The notes under the pieces were generated by a model. It searched no databases. It was not told where the DNA came from and saw nothing but the letters and a program-made list of their open reading frames with translations. A DNA stretch of 35,679 nt from Chitinophagaceae bacterium (lineage in GTDB: Bacteria > Bacteroidota > Bacteroidia > Cytophagales > JASGCU01), in contig JASGCU010000015.1 in assembly GCA_030053935.1 (NCBI GenBank), positions 1-35,679 of the forward strand, read 5' to 3'. Shown here piece after piece: positions 16,424 to 24,985 of the stretch. The first letter of the stretch is position 1. Each line of letters starts with the position of its first letter. A program made the translations under genes and the position numbers.

Positions 16424-16843
16424 TTATGAGCAATGTTCTTCAAAAACTTCTATGAGATGCTCAGCTATCATATTTGCATTTCTTCCCTCAATATGGTGTC
16501 TTTCCACAAAATGGACTAATTCCCCATCTTTGAATAGTGCAATAGAAGGGGAAGAGGGTGGATATGGTAAGAGATACTCACGAGCTTTACTGGTTGCTTC
16601 TATGTCTCCTCCTGCAAATACGGTAACAAGTTTTTGAGGCTTTTGAGGCGATTTTGCTATTGCTAATTTTACTCCAGGTCTTGCGGCACCAGCAGCGCAT
16701 CCACAAACAGAATTTACTACTAATAAAGAAGTTCCTGTATGATTTTTGAAATGTTCATCTACAGAGGAAACGGTTTTTAATTCTATAAATCCTATGGAAC
16801 TCAGTTCTTTTCGCATAGGGACAATTAATTGTTCTGGATACAT
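16424..16843 (-). CDS. BrxA/BrxB family bacilliredoxin
   Basis: This 139-residue thioredoxin-fold protein belongs to the YphP/YqiW (DUF1094) family. The diagnostic Cys-Gly-Cys active site is at residues 47-49 in NSVCGCAAGAARPG. These proteins remove bacillithiol from S-bacillithiolated cytoplasmic proteins, Cys47 probably being the attacking residue. Length is normal for the family and there is no signal peptide. It sits 24 bp after greA and 9 bp before the MGMT-like gene, so it is likely co-transcribed with both. Together with the DinB/BstA-like enzyme at 2.7-3.2 kb it suggests bacillithiol is made in this organism; the biosynthesis genes are not in the window. Confidence 0.88.
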   Translation of the reverse strand: MYPEQLIVPMRKELSSIGFIELKTVSSVDEHFKNHTGTSLLVVNSVCGCAAGAARPGVKLAIAKSPQKPQKLVTVFAGGDIEATSKAREYLLPYPPSSPSIALFKDGELVHFVERHHIEGRNANMIAEHLIEVFEEHCS

Positions 16844-16867
16844 TTATTTTTATTTTATGGTTATCAT

Positions 16868-17356
16868 TTATAATACAATACTTATTTCTATAATTTCAAA
16901 TTCTATATTTCCTCCTGGTGCTTTTACTGTCACTACATCTCCTTTTTTTTTCCCTATGAGGGATTTCCCTATTGGAGAAGTAACAGATATTTTGCCCTCC
17001 GTAAGATTAGATTCTTCTTCGGGAGTTAATTTATAAGATATAATAGTGTTTGTTTTTTTATTCTTAATTTTTACTGTGTTCAGAAGAGAAATAACTTCTG
17101 TATTGAGTTTTGATTGATCTATAACAGTAGCATTTGAGAGTAGTGCTTCTAATTTAGATATTCGCAATTCTAACAATCCTTGTGCATTTTTTGCTGCATC
17201 GTATTCAGCATTTTCACTCAGATCTCCTTTGTCTCTTGCCTCGGCTATCTGTTTTGCCATATCTATTCTTCCTTTACTTTTTAAATGGTTGAGTTCTTCT
17301 TTTAATTTTTTTAACCCTTCACCCGTATAATAATTTAATTTTTTCATTTTCATCAT
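16868..17356 (-). CDS. greA: Transcription elongation factor GreA
   Basis: This 162-residue factor rescues backtracked RNA polymerase by stimulating transcript cleavage. The N-terminal coiled coil (about residues 12-80) holds the tip motif DLSENAEYDAAK, with the acidic residues that position catalytic Mg in the polymerase secondary channel. The C-terminal FKBP-like domain includes SVTSPIGKSLIGKKKGDVVTV. Length is standard. Three nearby Met codons offer alternative starts; the first at 17356 is used, though any is plausible. It heads the operon with bacilliredoxin and the MGMT-like gene; a repeated 14-bp A+T-rich sequence lies upstream. Confidence 0.95.
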   Translation of the reverse strand: MMKMKKLNYYTGEGLKKLKEELNHLKSKGRIDMAKQIAEARDKGDLSENAEYDAAKNAQGLLELRISKLEALLSNATVIDQSKLNTEVISLLNTVKIKNKKTNTIISYKLTPEEESNLTEGKISVTSPIGKSLIGKKKGDVVTVKAPGGNIEFEIIEISIVL

Positions 17357-17381
17357 ATTATTTAGTATAATTTTAATAAAG

Positions 17382-17442
17382 TATAATATTACATATATTA
17401 TTTCTTTTTATGCTTTTAGAAAAAAAATTATAATATTACATA
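17382..17442. repeat. Direct repeat pair upstream of greA
   Basis: TATAATATTACATA occurs exactly at 17382-17395 and again at 17429-17442, 47 bp apart, within the divergent greA/rhodanese intergenic region. It could be two binding sites for a regulator or two promoter-like boxes. A+T-rich composition makes a chance match possible. Confidence 0.4.
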
Positions 17443-17598
17443 CTAAAAAAATTTCTTTTTCTTAAAAAATGTGTTCTTATACAAATTATCAAATAAAAAA
17501 TAATAGTTTTATACTCAATAAGCCCATTTAAGTATATTTTTTATAGTTTACAGAACTTCAATTACATAAAACTTGTTTCTATTCTCTCAAAAATTATT

Positions 17599-18105
17599 AT
17601 GCAATCTCTTTTCAAAACATTCTGTCTTTTATTACTTCCTGTTTTGTGTCAAGAAGGGCAACAAGAGGATTTTTACTCTCTTTTGAAAAATCTGTATTCA
17701 GGAACTGTGCCTACCATATCTGCAGATTCTTTGAATATGCTTATGGGGGAGAGAAAAATATTCTTGCTCGATATCCGAAGTAAAAAAGAATATAGAGTGA
17801 GCCATGTACAAAAATCCATCCTGGTAGAGTATGAATCTTTTCATCCTTCACAGGTGCAAAAAATATCTAAAAATGATATTATAATACTCTACTGTGCGGT
17901 AGGATACAGGAGTGAGAAAACGGGAGAAAAACTTCTTCGCTTAGGATTCAAAAATGTAGCCCACCTCTACGGAGGAATCTTTGCATGGAAAAATGCTTCT
18001 TTCCCACTCTATTCTTCGAATGAAAAAATAACAGATAGCATTCATACCTATAACAAAGAATGGAGTCGTTGGGTAAATAAAGGAATAAAGGTCTATGAAG
18101 AATAA
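17599..18105 (+). CDS. Exported rhodanese-like protein
   Basis: This 168-residue protein has a hydrophobic N-terminus (about residues 5-17), indicating export. Cys17 could be a lipidation site but the lipobox is poor. The rhodanese domain covers about residues 38-135, with LLDIRSKKEYRVSHV as the CH2A motif and active-site loop CAVGYRS starting at Cys99. Placement points to a periplasmic sulfurtransferase, distinct from the cytoplasmic rhodanese at 5.4 kb. The stop overlaps the start of the TIGR04282 gene by 11 bp, so the two are translationally coupled. The physiological sulfur donor and acceptor are unknown. Confidence 0.85.
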   Translation: MQSLFKTFCLLLLPVLCQEGQQEDFYSLLKNLYSGTVPTISADSLNMLMGERKIFLLDIRSKKEYRVSHVQKSILVEYESFHPSQVQKISKNDIIILYCAVGYRSEKTGEKLLRLGFKNVAHLYGGIFAWKNASFPLYSSNEKITDSIHTYNKEWSRWVNKGIKVYEE

Positions 18106-18694
18106 AAACATACTTATTATATTTGTAAAAAATGCCATAGAAGGAAAAGTGAAAACCCGCCTTGCCCATTCTATAGGTAACAAAAATGCTCTCAAAATAT
18201 ATAGAATCTTACTGGAAAAAACAAAAAATATAGTCGAAAACATTTTTTGTGATAAAGTGGTTTATTATTCCGATTTCATAGAAAAAGAAGATATTTTTTT
18301 ACTCCCGATATACACTAAAAAACTTCAGAACGGGAAAACATTAGGAGAAAGAATGCGGAATGCGATACAAAACGAGTTTTTGCAAGGATATGAAAAAGTA
18401 TGTATTATAGGGAGTGATTGTTATGATTTAGATTCTCTCACGGTGGAAGAGGCATTTTTGAGAGAGGAAGATTTTGTTTTAGGACCCGCTTATGATGGTG
18501 GATACTATCTTTTAGGAATGCGTTTTTTTTTCAAAGATATTTTTGAAAATATCCAATGGTCTACCGAAACGGTATTACATACAACCCTAGATATCATTAA
18601 CACAGGTGGGCATTCTTATTCTTTACTTCCTCCCTTGTCTGATGTAGACGAGGAGAAAGATATGAATCTCTTTTTAAAAAGTCAATTGGAATAA
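18095..18694 (+). CDS. TIGR04282/DUF2064 family glycosyltransferase-like protein
   Basis: This 199-residue protein has a GT-A nucleotidyl/glycosyltransferase fold. FVKNAIEGKVKTRLA at residues 10-24 is the family G-x-V-K-T-R-L nucleotide-binding start. IIGSDCYDL supplies the D-x-D-like metal-binding region and FVLGPAYDGGYYLLGM is the DUF2064 signature. The family is annotated from its occurrence in arsenosugar biosynthesis clusters, but many Bacteroidota carry it next to a rhodanese without arsenic genes, as here. No ArsS- or ArsM-like gene is present, so the arsenosugar role should not be assumed. It overlaps the preceding rhodanese by 11 bp and is cytoplasmic. Confidence 0.82.
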   Translation: MKNKNILIIFVKNAIEGKVKTRLAHSIGNKNALKIYRILLEKTKNIVENIFCDKVVYYSDFIEKEDIFLLPIYTKKLQNGKTLGERMRNAIQNEFLQGYEKVCIIGSDCYDLDSLTVEEAFLREEDFVLGPAYDGGYYLLGMRFFFKDIFENIQWSTETVLHTTLDIINTGGHSYSLLPPLSDVDEEKDMNLFLKSQLE

Positions 18695-18727
18695 TATTTT
18701 TTTATAAAAACAAATAATTTATTTTTT

Positions 18728-19789
18728 ATGAGATACTTATATATAATTTTTGCAATGCTCATTTTTTCTTGTTCTGAAAAACAAAATAATGGAAAAGAAA
18801 AAAGAAATACCTCTACCCTTCCAAAAGCGAGGGGTGATGCGGGAGAATTACTCATCGTTATGGACAGTACGGAGTGGCAGGCAAGTTTGGGTTTGGAAAT
18901 TAAAAAAGTTTTCTTTGAATCTCTTATAGGATTACCTCGTCCCGAACCCGTATTTCATATAAGGCATGTACATCCGAGTCAACTCAATTCTGTATTAAAA
19001 AATTCCAAAAATATTCTCTTTGCGGGAACACTCCATAGAAATAATAGTTCTCGTGCTTTTTTCAAAAATCTTTTTGATTCAAAACTTTTAGAAAGAATAC
19101 AGCAAGATACCTCTATCTACACTTTTTCTCAAACAGATCTTTTTGCAAGAGGGCAATTTGTTATGTTTTTAGTTGGCAATGAAGAGCTTTTTTTAATACG
19201 AAAAATACAAAAAAATAAGCATCTTTTGCAAGAAAGATTTAACTCCAAAGAAGAGGAAAGATTAGCAGAGGAGCTTTTTCGTTCTCCAAATACAGAAATC
19301 GCTTCTGCCTTACAAAAAGATCATGCCTTTTCGATGAGTATCCCCGTTTCTTATATACAGGTGAAAAATGAAAAAAACTTTGTCTGGTTTAGAACGCTTG
19401 GTGCAGAGATAGATAAGAATATCTTCTGCTATTATGAACCCTATACAGATGCAAGGGTTTTTAAGCAAGCTGATGCTCTGCGGAAGAGAATAGTGGAGCA
19501 ATGGATAGTAGACCCCGAGAAGAAAAATATCTATATGACAAATCAAAATGTATTACCCTTTCTGTTCACAGAGGTAAATTTTCAAAAAAAATATGCAGTA
19601 GAAACAAAAGGTATGTGGAAATTAAGCGATAACTCCCGTGGCGGAGCATTTATCAGCTATACGTTTGTGGACTCTTTGTCCCATAATCTCTATTATATAG
19701 AGGGGTATGTAGATGCTCCCGCAAAAGATAAACGTGAACTGATGCGTGAGCTGAAAGTAATCCTGCAAACTTTTTCTACTCGTAAGTAG
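18728..19789 (+). CDS. DUF4837 family lipoprotein
   Basis: This 353-residue protein begins with a lipoprotein signal ending at Cys15 (LIFSC), followed by a polar linker. The body matches DUF4837, a Bacteroidota family: ARGDAGELLIVMDSTEWQ near residues 34-51, LPRPEPVFHIRHVHPSQL near 70-90 and a C-terminal part including WKLSDNSRGGAFISYTFVDS and LYYIEGYVDAP. No catalytic motif is recognised. It starts 33 bp after the TIGR04282 gene and could be the last gene of that operon. A dispersed repeat begins 6 nt after its stop codon. The function of the family is unknown; location is presumably the periplasm or outer membrane. Confidence 0.85.
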   Translation: MRYLYIIFAMLIFSCSEKQNNGKEKRNTSTLPKARGDAGELLIVMDSTEWQASLGLEIKKVFFESLIGLPRPEPVFHIRHVHPSQLNSVLKNSKNILFAGTLHRNNSSRAFFKNLFDSKLLERIQQDTSIYTFSQTDLFARGQFVMFLVGNEELFLIRKIQKNKHLLQERFNSKEEERLAEELFRSPNTEIASALQKDHAFSMSIPVSYIQVKNEKNFVWFRTLGAEIDKNIFCYYEPYTDARVFKQADALRKRIVEQWIVDPEKKNIYMTNQNVLPFLFTEVNFQKKYAVETKGMWKLSDNSRGGAFISYTFVDSLSHNLYYIEGYVDAPAKDKRELMRELKVILQTFSTRK

Positions 19790-19794
19790 TACCT

Positions 19795-19878
19795 GCAAGA
19801 AAACCTCTACAACCTTGAGTAGTAAATGCATTCAATACATTATATGAGATGATATATTGTGTTTTTGTATATATAGAG
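19795..19878 (+). repeat. Dispersed repeat, copy A (behind DUF4837 gene)
   Basis: About 84 bp beginning GCAAGAAAACCTCTACAACC align along nearly their whole length with 24986-25070, with few mismatches and small indels, and share ATTCAATACATTAT and ATATTGTGTTTTTGTATATA. It starts after a 5-nt spacer behind the DUF4837 stop codon. The interior can form a weak CAATA/TATTG stem followed by GTGTTTTT, which is terminator-like. The ends AGAAAACCTCTA and TAGAGGGGTTCT are imperfect inverted repeats, which is MITE-like. Confidence 0.75.
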
Positions 19879-19925
19879 GGGTTCTAAAAATTCAAATCCT
19901 AAAACTGTATCCCTTAAAAACCAAT

Positions 19926-19954
19926 AGTAGAGACGTAATGCATTCGTCTCTACT
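19926..19954. repeat. 29-bp palindromic hairpin between convergent genes
   Basis: AGTAGAGACG (19926-19935) pairs perfectly with CGTCTCTACT (19945-19954) around a 9-nt loop containing the palindrome AATGCATT. It lies between the convergent ends of the DUF4837 and DUF2723 genes, where it could terminate or protect both transcripts. The GTAGAGACG core also resembles short palindromic interspersed repeats known from cyanobacteria and other bacteria, so it may belong to a REP-like family. Confidence 0.7.
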
Positions 19955-19966
19955 TGCAGACACTAC

Positions 19967-22954
19967 TTACAGTTCCATTCGTTTTTGAAATACTTCATAG
20001 TGTTTTCTAAACAGTTCTTCGTATTTGGTTGCGAGTTGGTTTTCTTGGATTTGTTTGAACATTTGGGAGAGTTCGTTGAGAATGATAATATTTTTTTGGA
20101 CTTCATTTGGATCCATAGTGGTATTATCTTTGAAGTAAATCAGCATTTCATCGGCTCGTTTGCTCATAGTTTCTGCTATTTTTATAGCTTTTTCTCGTTC
20201 ATCTACTTCTAATAATAAGCTTACTAATCGTAGAGTAAAATGGTCGTACATAATAGAGGTATCGGGCATAAATTCTAAGGATTTGAGGAGTACGGTTTTT
20301 GCTTTTTCTTTTTGGTTATCTTGCACTAATACTTCTGCTAATACATTGAACACGGATCTGCTATTGAGTACAAAATTTCTATAGTCCTCTGTGAGGTAGA
20401 CATTGGGGTCTTGTAATCCTCTCCAATAGCATTTGTTGATAAGATTATCATACATTACCTCGGGGTTGACGAGAGTTGTTTTTTCGCTTGGCACATTAAG
20501 AGGTAATAACCTATAGACAGTCCCTTCTTGGATTACTGATCCTTTGAGATTGAGTCCAATCCCTGAAAGAGAAGTCAGATTAAAATATATGGGTCTTTCC
20601 CATTTATTGGTATTGATGATATCTAATATAGCAAGGTCTTTTTTTTCTAAAATTCTACCAGATATGTTGATAGAAAATTTATCAGCGACCATTTCTTGAA
20701 GATAAGCAGGTACGATATTTTTTTTCCTCACGTCTGCTGTATCTACATCTACGAATACTTGTTTGGTAGGAATAGAATTATAAGAGCTGATACTATTAGT
20801 AACAAGTATAGCTGGGTGATTTTCTTTTACTAATTTGAGGTATTGGGTAAGGGATATAGAATTGTTTTTGAGAGATTCCATTTCTTGTACTACTACAAAA
20901 TCATTTGGTCCGCCTTGTCTATAATTAAGGGGGTCAAGGGAGAAAGGAAATGGTTTTGAAAGATAGGCATCTCTATACATTTGTTCTATGTACCAATCCG
21001 TGTTAAAATAGCTTAAAACTACGACTCTGACATCGGTTCGGAATCCTTCTACTTCTTGGACGTACCAAAGGGGGAAAGTATCATTATCTCCACCTGTAAA
21101 TAAGATGGCGTTGGGAGCACAAGATGCTAAAAAATTCTTTGCAGAATCTACAGAAAAATATCTATGAGATCTATTGTGGTCATCCCAATTTTCTTTTGCC
21201 ATAAGTATAGGGCAGGGCGCTGTAAGGAATAGCGATACCACAATAGGTGTGTATTTGTTCTTAAAAAATTTTGAAAGGAATTCAGAGATAGCTAATACAC
21301 TGAATCCTATCCATAGAGCAAAAAAATAAAAGGAACCTACGTATATATAATCTCGTTCTCTTGGTTCTACTGGTGGAGGGTTTAAATAGCCGATGAGTAT
21401 GAGCCCTGTCATTAAAAACAGCATCATAACTACGGAGAATGTTCTTTTATCTTTTTTTTGATGGTAAAAAAGTCCTATAATTCCTAATAAGAATGGTATC
21501 ATCAAGTAATTATTACGAGCTTTATTTTTTTTGAGTTCTTCGGGTAGTTTTTTCAAAGCATCTAATGGGGTAACCCATCCTGCATTTTGAATATCACTCT
21601 CTCGTCCTGCAAAATTCCACATAAAATATCGCATATACATGTGCCCTATTTGGTGTTTGAATAGATAGATAATATTATGTGAAAAACTTGGGCTCTCTCC
21701 TTCTTTTAACCCTACTATTTGTCTATACTCGGCATCGCTTCCTGATACATACATACGTGGTAAAATAGTAGATCTCTTTGGGTCATATTTTTGTTCCAGT
21801 TTATAATCTACTATTTCGTATCTATCTTTTTCTTCGGGTGACTTTTTGGTTACTTTTGCATACACAGCTGCTCCTCTTTTTTGGTCTATCAATTCTGCAT
21901 CGTAATAATTCCCATAGAATAGAGGTCTGGATCCATACTGTTCTCTTTTTAAGTAACTTACAAAGGAAATCAGATTTTCAGGATTATTTTCATCTATGGG
22001 AGTATTATAGTTAGAGCGTATCAGCACCAAAGTATAACAAGAATATCCTATTATAATGAATGTAAAGGAAAGCATAATGGTATTGGCAATAGGATTATTG
22101 CTTTTAATAGAATACAGAATACCAAAAAGAATTGCTCCTAAAAAGAGTATTACAAAGAAAATAGCTCCCGAATAGAAAGGGAATCCTAATGAGTTTACAA
22201 AAAACACTTCTATCTTTCCCGCAATACTGGGTAGACCTGGTATAATTCCTTCCATTATTACAACGAGTATAACTCCACCTATTGCAAATGTTGCAAGCAT
22301 GCCTTTGAGGGTTGTTTTTTTTTGTCTTTTTTTAAAATATATGAGGAGAGCAAGTGCAGGAATAGTCACTAAATTCAGAAGGTGAACTCCAATAGAAAGC
22401 CCTATTGTGTATGCAATCATAATGAGCCATCTATTCGCTTTTTGCTCGTCTTCTATTAATTCCCATTTGAGAAAAGCCCATACTACAAATGCTGTAAAGA
22501 AAGATGACATTGCGTATACTTCTGCTTCTACAGCACTGAACCAAAAACTATCTGAAAATGTGTATGCGAAACTTCCTATAATACCCGCCAAAATAATACG
22601 CATGTTCTCTTGATTACTTCCGCTCCCATTTTTTATCCCCATTATTTTATGAGCAAGGGTTGTTATGCTCCAAAAAAGAAAGAGTATAGTAAATCCCGAA
22701 AATAAAACACTGGAAATATTTATCCAATATGCTACCTTTTCTACATCTCCCCCTGCAAACATACTAAAAATACGCCCTACTAATAAAAAAAACGGTGCAC
22801 CCGGAGGGTGAGGCACTTCTAATTTATAAGATACCGCTATGAACTCCCCACAATCCCAAAAACTTGCTGTCGGCTCTACTGTTAAGAAGTATACTAATGT
22901 TGCTACTCCAAAAACAACCCATCCCACTATATTATTTATTTTTTGATATGGCAT
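19967..22954 (-). CDS. DUF2723 / GT117 family membrane protein (GT-C-like)
   Basis: This 995-residue membrane protein has about ten or more transmembrane helices. The N-terminal FWDCGEFIA motif at residues 32-40 is the signature of DUF2723 and contains the acidic pair expected near a GT-C active site. A large soluble segment (about residues 560-800) contains GGDNDTFPLWYVQEVEGFRTDV, typical of the long Bacteroidota version, and the last 150 residues are helical and TPR-like. The family is now called glycosyltransferase family 117 and is thought to transfer sugar from a lipid carrier to exported proteins. It is divergent from the TMTC-like gene at 23.2 kb. The family call is firm; donor and acceptor are unknown. 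Confidence 0.88.
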   Translation of the reverse strand: MPYQKINNIVGWVVFGVATLVYFLTVEPTASFWDCGEFIAVSYKLEVPHPPGAPFFLLVGRIFSMFAGGDVEKVAYWINISSVLFSGFTILFLFWSITTLAHKIMGIKNGSGSNQENMRIILAGIIGSFAYTFSDSFWFSAVEAEVYAMSSFFTAFVVWAFLKWELIEDEQKANRWLIMIAYTIGLSIGVHLLNLVTIPALALLIYFKKRQKKTTLKGMLATFAIGGVILVVIMEGIIPGLPSIAGKIEVFFVNSLGFPFYSGAIFFVILFLGAILFGILYSIKSNNPIANTIMLSFTFIIIGYSCYTLVLIRSNYNTPIDENNPENLISFVSYLKREQYGSRPLFYGNYYDAELIDQKRGAAVYAKVTKKSPEEKDRYEIVDYKLEQKYDPKRSTILPRMYVSGSDAEYRQIVGLKEGESPSFSHNIIYLFKHQIGHMYMRYFMWNFAGRESDIQNAGWVTPLDALKKLPEELKKNKARNNYLMIPFLLGIIGLFYHQKKDKRTFSVVMMLFLMTGLILIGYLNPPPVEPRERDYIYVGSFYFFALWIGFSVLAISEFLSKFFKNKYTPIVVSLFLTAPCPILMAKENWDDHNRSHRYFSVDSAKNFLASCAPNAILFTGGDNDTFPLWYVQEVEGFRTDVRVVVLSYFNTDWYIEQMYRDAYLSKPFPFSLDPLNYRQGGPNDFVVVQEMESLKNNSISLTQYLKLVKENHPAILVTNSISSYNSIPTKQVFVDVDTADVRKKNIVPAYLQEMVADKFSINISGRILEKKDLAILDIINTNKWERPIYFNLTSLSGIGLNLKGSVIQEGTVYRLLPLNVPSEKTTLVNPEVMYDNLINKCYWRGLQDPNVYLTEDYRNFVLNSRSVFNVLAEVLVQDNQKEKAKTVLLKSLEFMPDTSIMYDHFTLRLVSLLLEVDEREKAIKIAETMSKRADEMLIYFKDNTTMDPNEVQKNIIILNELSQMFKQIQENQLATKYEELFRKHYEVFQKRMEL

Positions 22955-23243
22955 CTTTTTTTAATTTTGATTCTTCGGTATGAAGTGTAATTTGTAACTA
23001 CAAAAATGTATTTTAATATAATGATAATTGATAATATAACCTAAATAGCTATATACTTGGTGATTATTCATTTGTGTTCGTAATATATGTGTTTTTTATA
23101 ATGTATTACAATAAAAAATAATATTCTTTTCTTTTTTGAGAGAATAAAATCTTATTTTTTACTAATTTCTTTTTAAAATAGCATACCATGTTATTTTAGA
23201 ATGAATTGTAATATAATAAAGTAGATAGCATTTTTTGTATTTT
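22955..23243. other. Divergent promoter region between GT117 and TMTC-like genes
   Basis: This A+T-rich spacer of about 290 bp must hold both divergent promoters. On the plus strand TAATTTTG preceded by a TTTTTTG tract near 22945-22970 is a possible -7/-33 pair, but it lies about 275 nt from the plus-strand start. Nothing coding is visible. Confidence 0.4.
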
Positions 23244-24980
23244 ATGAAGCGAGCACAAAAAACTAAAAAAAATAATCACAACCCATTAGCACTCACTCAA
23301 GAAAAAATAAGAGGTGAGAATATATCTTACAACTATTGTTTTCTGGCAATTACTGTCATTGGACTTTTTTTATATGGGCAGACATTTTTCTTTGACTACG
23401 TGTATTTAGATGATACCACCGCTATTCATGATGGAAAGGCATATTTTGAGGTATTTTCTCATATTTGGGAGGGATTTATTAGATCTGCATGGTTAGATTA
23501 TTACCGCCCTGTGCTGTTCGGGAGTATCATTTTGAACTATACCATGGGAGGACAAGACCCTTTTATATATCATTTTTTTAATGTTTTTTTTCATATATTT
23601 TCTTGTTGCCTCCTTTTTTGGTTTCTTGTACTTTTAAAATATGAAAGGATCTATGCTCTTTTAACGACTCTTCTTTTTGTAGTTCATCCTCTTTTTTCAC
23701 AAGCGGTTTCATGGATTTTTGGAAGAAATGACCCTCTCCTCTCTATAGCAATGTTGAGTTCTTTCATTTTTTTATTGCATTATATAGAATATAAAAAAAA
23801 ATATTGGTATCTGCTCCATTTAGTATTCTTCTTTTTAGCACTTTGCACAAAAGAAACAGGGATAGGGATCCCCTTAGTCTACGCTGCTTATATAGTGTTT
23901 GTAACAAAAAATAAAAAATTTCTTTTTACAGGATACAAACCGTCTCCCTTACTTATAGGATGGATATTGGTAGTTATATTTTGGTATTTTTTGAGAACGC
24001 ATGCATTGAACACCCTTTCGGGTAATCGCACACTCAACAGTACTTTTGGAATAGATGCACTGCTTTATAACATCCCTACTATAAGTGAGTTTTTAGCAAA
24101 ATTTTTTGTTCCGATACAACTTTCTGTCTTCGCTAGTTTTTCTCAAGGAATGACTCTTTTAGGAATATTTTTATATCTTTTTTTAGGAATTCTTTGTTAT
24201 ATAAAAATAGTTTCTCGGGAATTTTTTCTTTGGGTATCTATCTGGTGGTTTGTTTTTTTAATTCCTCCTCTTCTTATTTTATATGATGCAGATAAACTGA
24301 GTGATTACTTAGAGCATAGAGCGTATCTCCCCGCAATATCTCTCATCCTCCTCCTCAATGAAATGCTTAAAAACATCAAAAATAAAAAAATACCTCCTCT
24401 CTTGCCCATTTCAGTAGATACCATATTCAAATATGCATTGGTAAGTATCATCTCTCTCTTTTTTATTATTACATTTTTGCATACACAGAACTTTAAAAAT
24501 GTCTATACTTTTTGGACAAATGCGACTGAAACATCTCCCCAACATCCCGGCAGTTGGAAAGCTCTCGGAAAGCCCTATTACGAAAGTGGAAATAGAGACA
24601 AAGCACAAGAATATTTTCTAAAATCTTTTGAGAGGAACCCGAAAGATTGGGAGATTTGTTATAGTTTAGGTTTTCTTTTTGAAAAAAAACAAAAATATGA
24701 CTCTGCTCTTTTCTTCTATAAATATGCTACTCTTGCCGATGAAAAACGATGGGAAGCTTTTGTAAATATAGGGGTACTCTATTTTTATCAAAAAAAATAT
24801 GATGAAGCAGAAAAATACTGGAAACATACCATTACTCTTTCTGACAATGAAAGTGCCTATATAAATCTTGTTTCCCTTGCCATTCAAAAAAATAATCTCA
24901 CCGAAGCAAAGTACTATTTAGAATTACTGAAATCCAAAGGAAAAGATGTTTCTGCCTCTTTTCCACAATTACATGAATGA
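23244..24980 (+). CDS. TMTC-like polytopic membrane protein with C-terminal TPRs
   Basis: This protein of about 578 residues has roughly eleven hydrophobic segments up to about residue 425, then three or four tetratricopeptide repeats to the end (motifs around WKALGKPYYESGNRDKAQEYFLKSF and AFVNIGVLYFYQKKYDEAEKYW at intervals near 34 residues). The first periplasmic loop holds Asp56-Asp57 (YLDDTTAI), then YRPVLFGSI and VHPLFSQAVSWIFGRND, the pattern of TMTC/PMT-like O-mannosyltransferases of the GT-C fold. It probably glycosylates exported proteins from a lipid-linked sugar. I use the ATG at 23244; a TTG three codons earlier is possible. Enzymatic activity is inferred from family resemblance. 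Confidence 0.78.
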   Translation: MKRAQKTKKNNHNPLALTQEKIRGENISYNYCFLAITVIGLFLYGQTFFFDYVYLDDTTAIHDGKAYFEVFSHIWEGFIRSAWLDYYRPVLFGSIILNYTMGGQDPFIYHFFNVFFHIFSCCLLFWFLVLLKYERIYALLTTLLFVVHPLFSQAVSWIFGRNDPLLSIAMLSSFIFLLHYIEYKKKYWYLLHLVFFFLALCTKETGIGIPLVYAAYIVFVTKNKKFLFTGYKPSPLLIGWILVVIFWYFLRTHALNTLSGNRTLNSTFGIDALLYNIPTISEFLAKFFVPIQLSVFASFSQGMTLLGIFLYLFLGILCYIKIVSREFFLWVSIWWFVFLIPPLLILYDADKLSDYLEHRAYLPAISLILLLNEMLKNIKNKKIPPLLPISVDTIFKYALVSIISLFFIITFLHTQNFKNVYTFWTNATETSPQHPGSWKALGKPYYESGNRDKAQEYFLKSFERNPKDWEICYSLGFLFEKKQKYDSALFFYKYATLADEKRWEAFVNIGVLYFYQKKYDEAEKYWKHTITLSDNESAYINLVSLAIQKNNLTEAKYYLELLKSKGKDVSASFPQLHE

Positions 24981-24985
24981 GCATC

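Noticed and set aside
18095-18694. Arsenosugar biosynthesis cluster
   Set aside because: The TIGR04282 gene alone does not support it; no ArsM or ArsS-like gene is nearby.
19879-19905. TTCAAATCC reminiscent of a tRNA T-loop
   Set aside because: No acceptor, D or anticodon stems can be formed around it.
23235-23243. TTG start for the TMTC-like protein
   Set aside because: An ATG follows three codons later and gives a normal N-terminus; a rare start is not needed.
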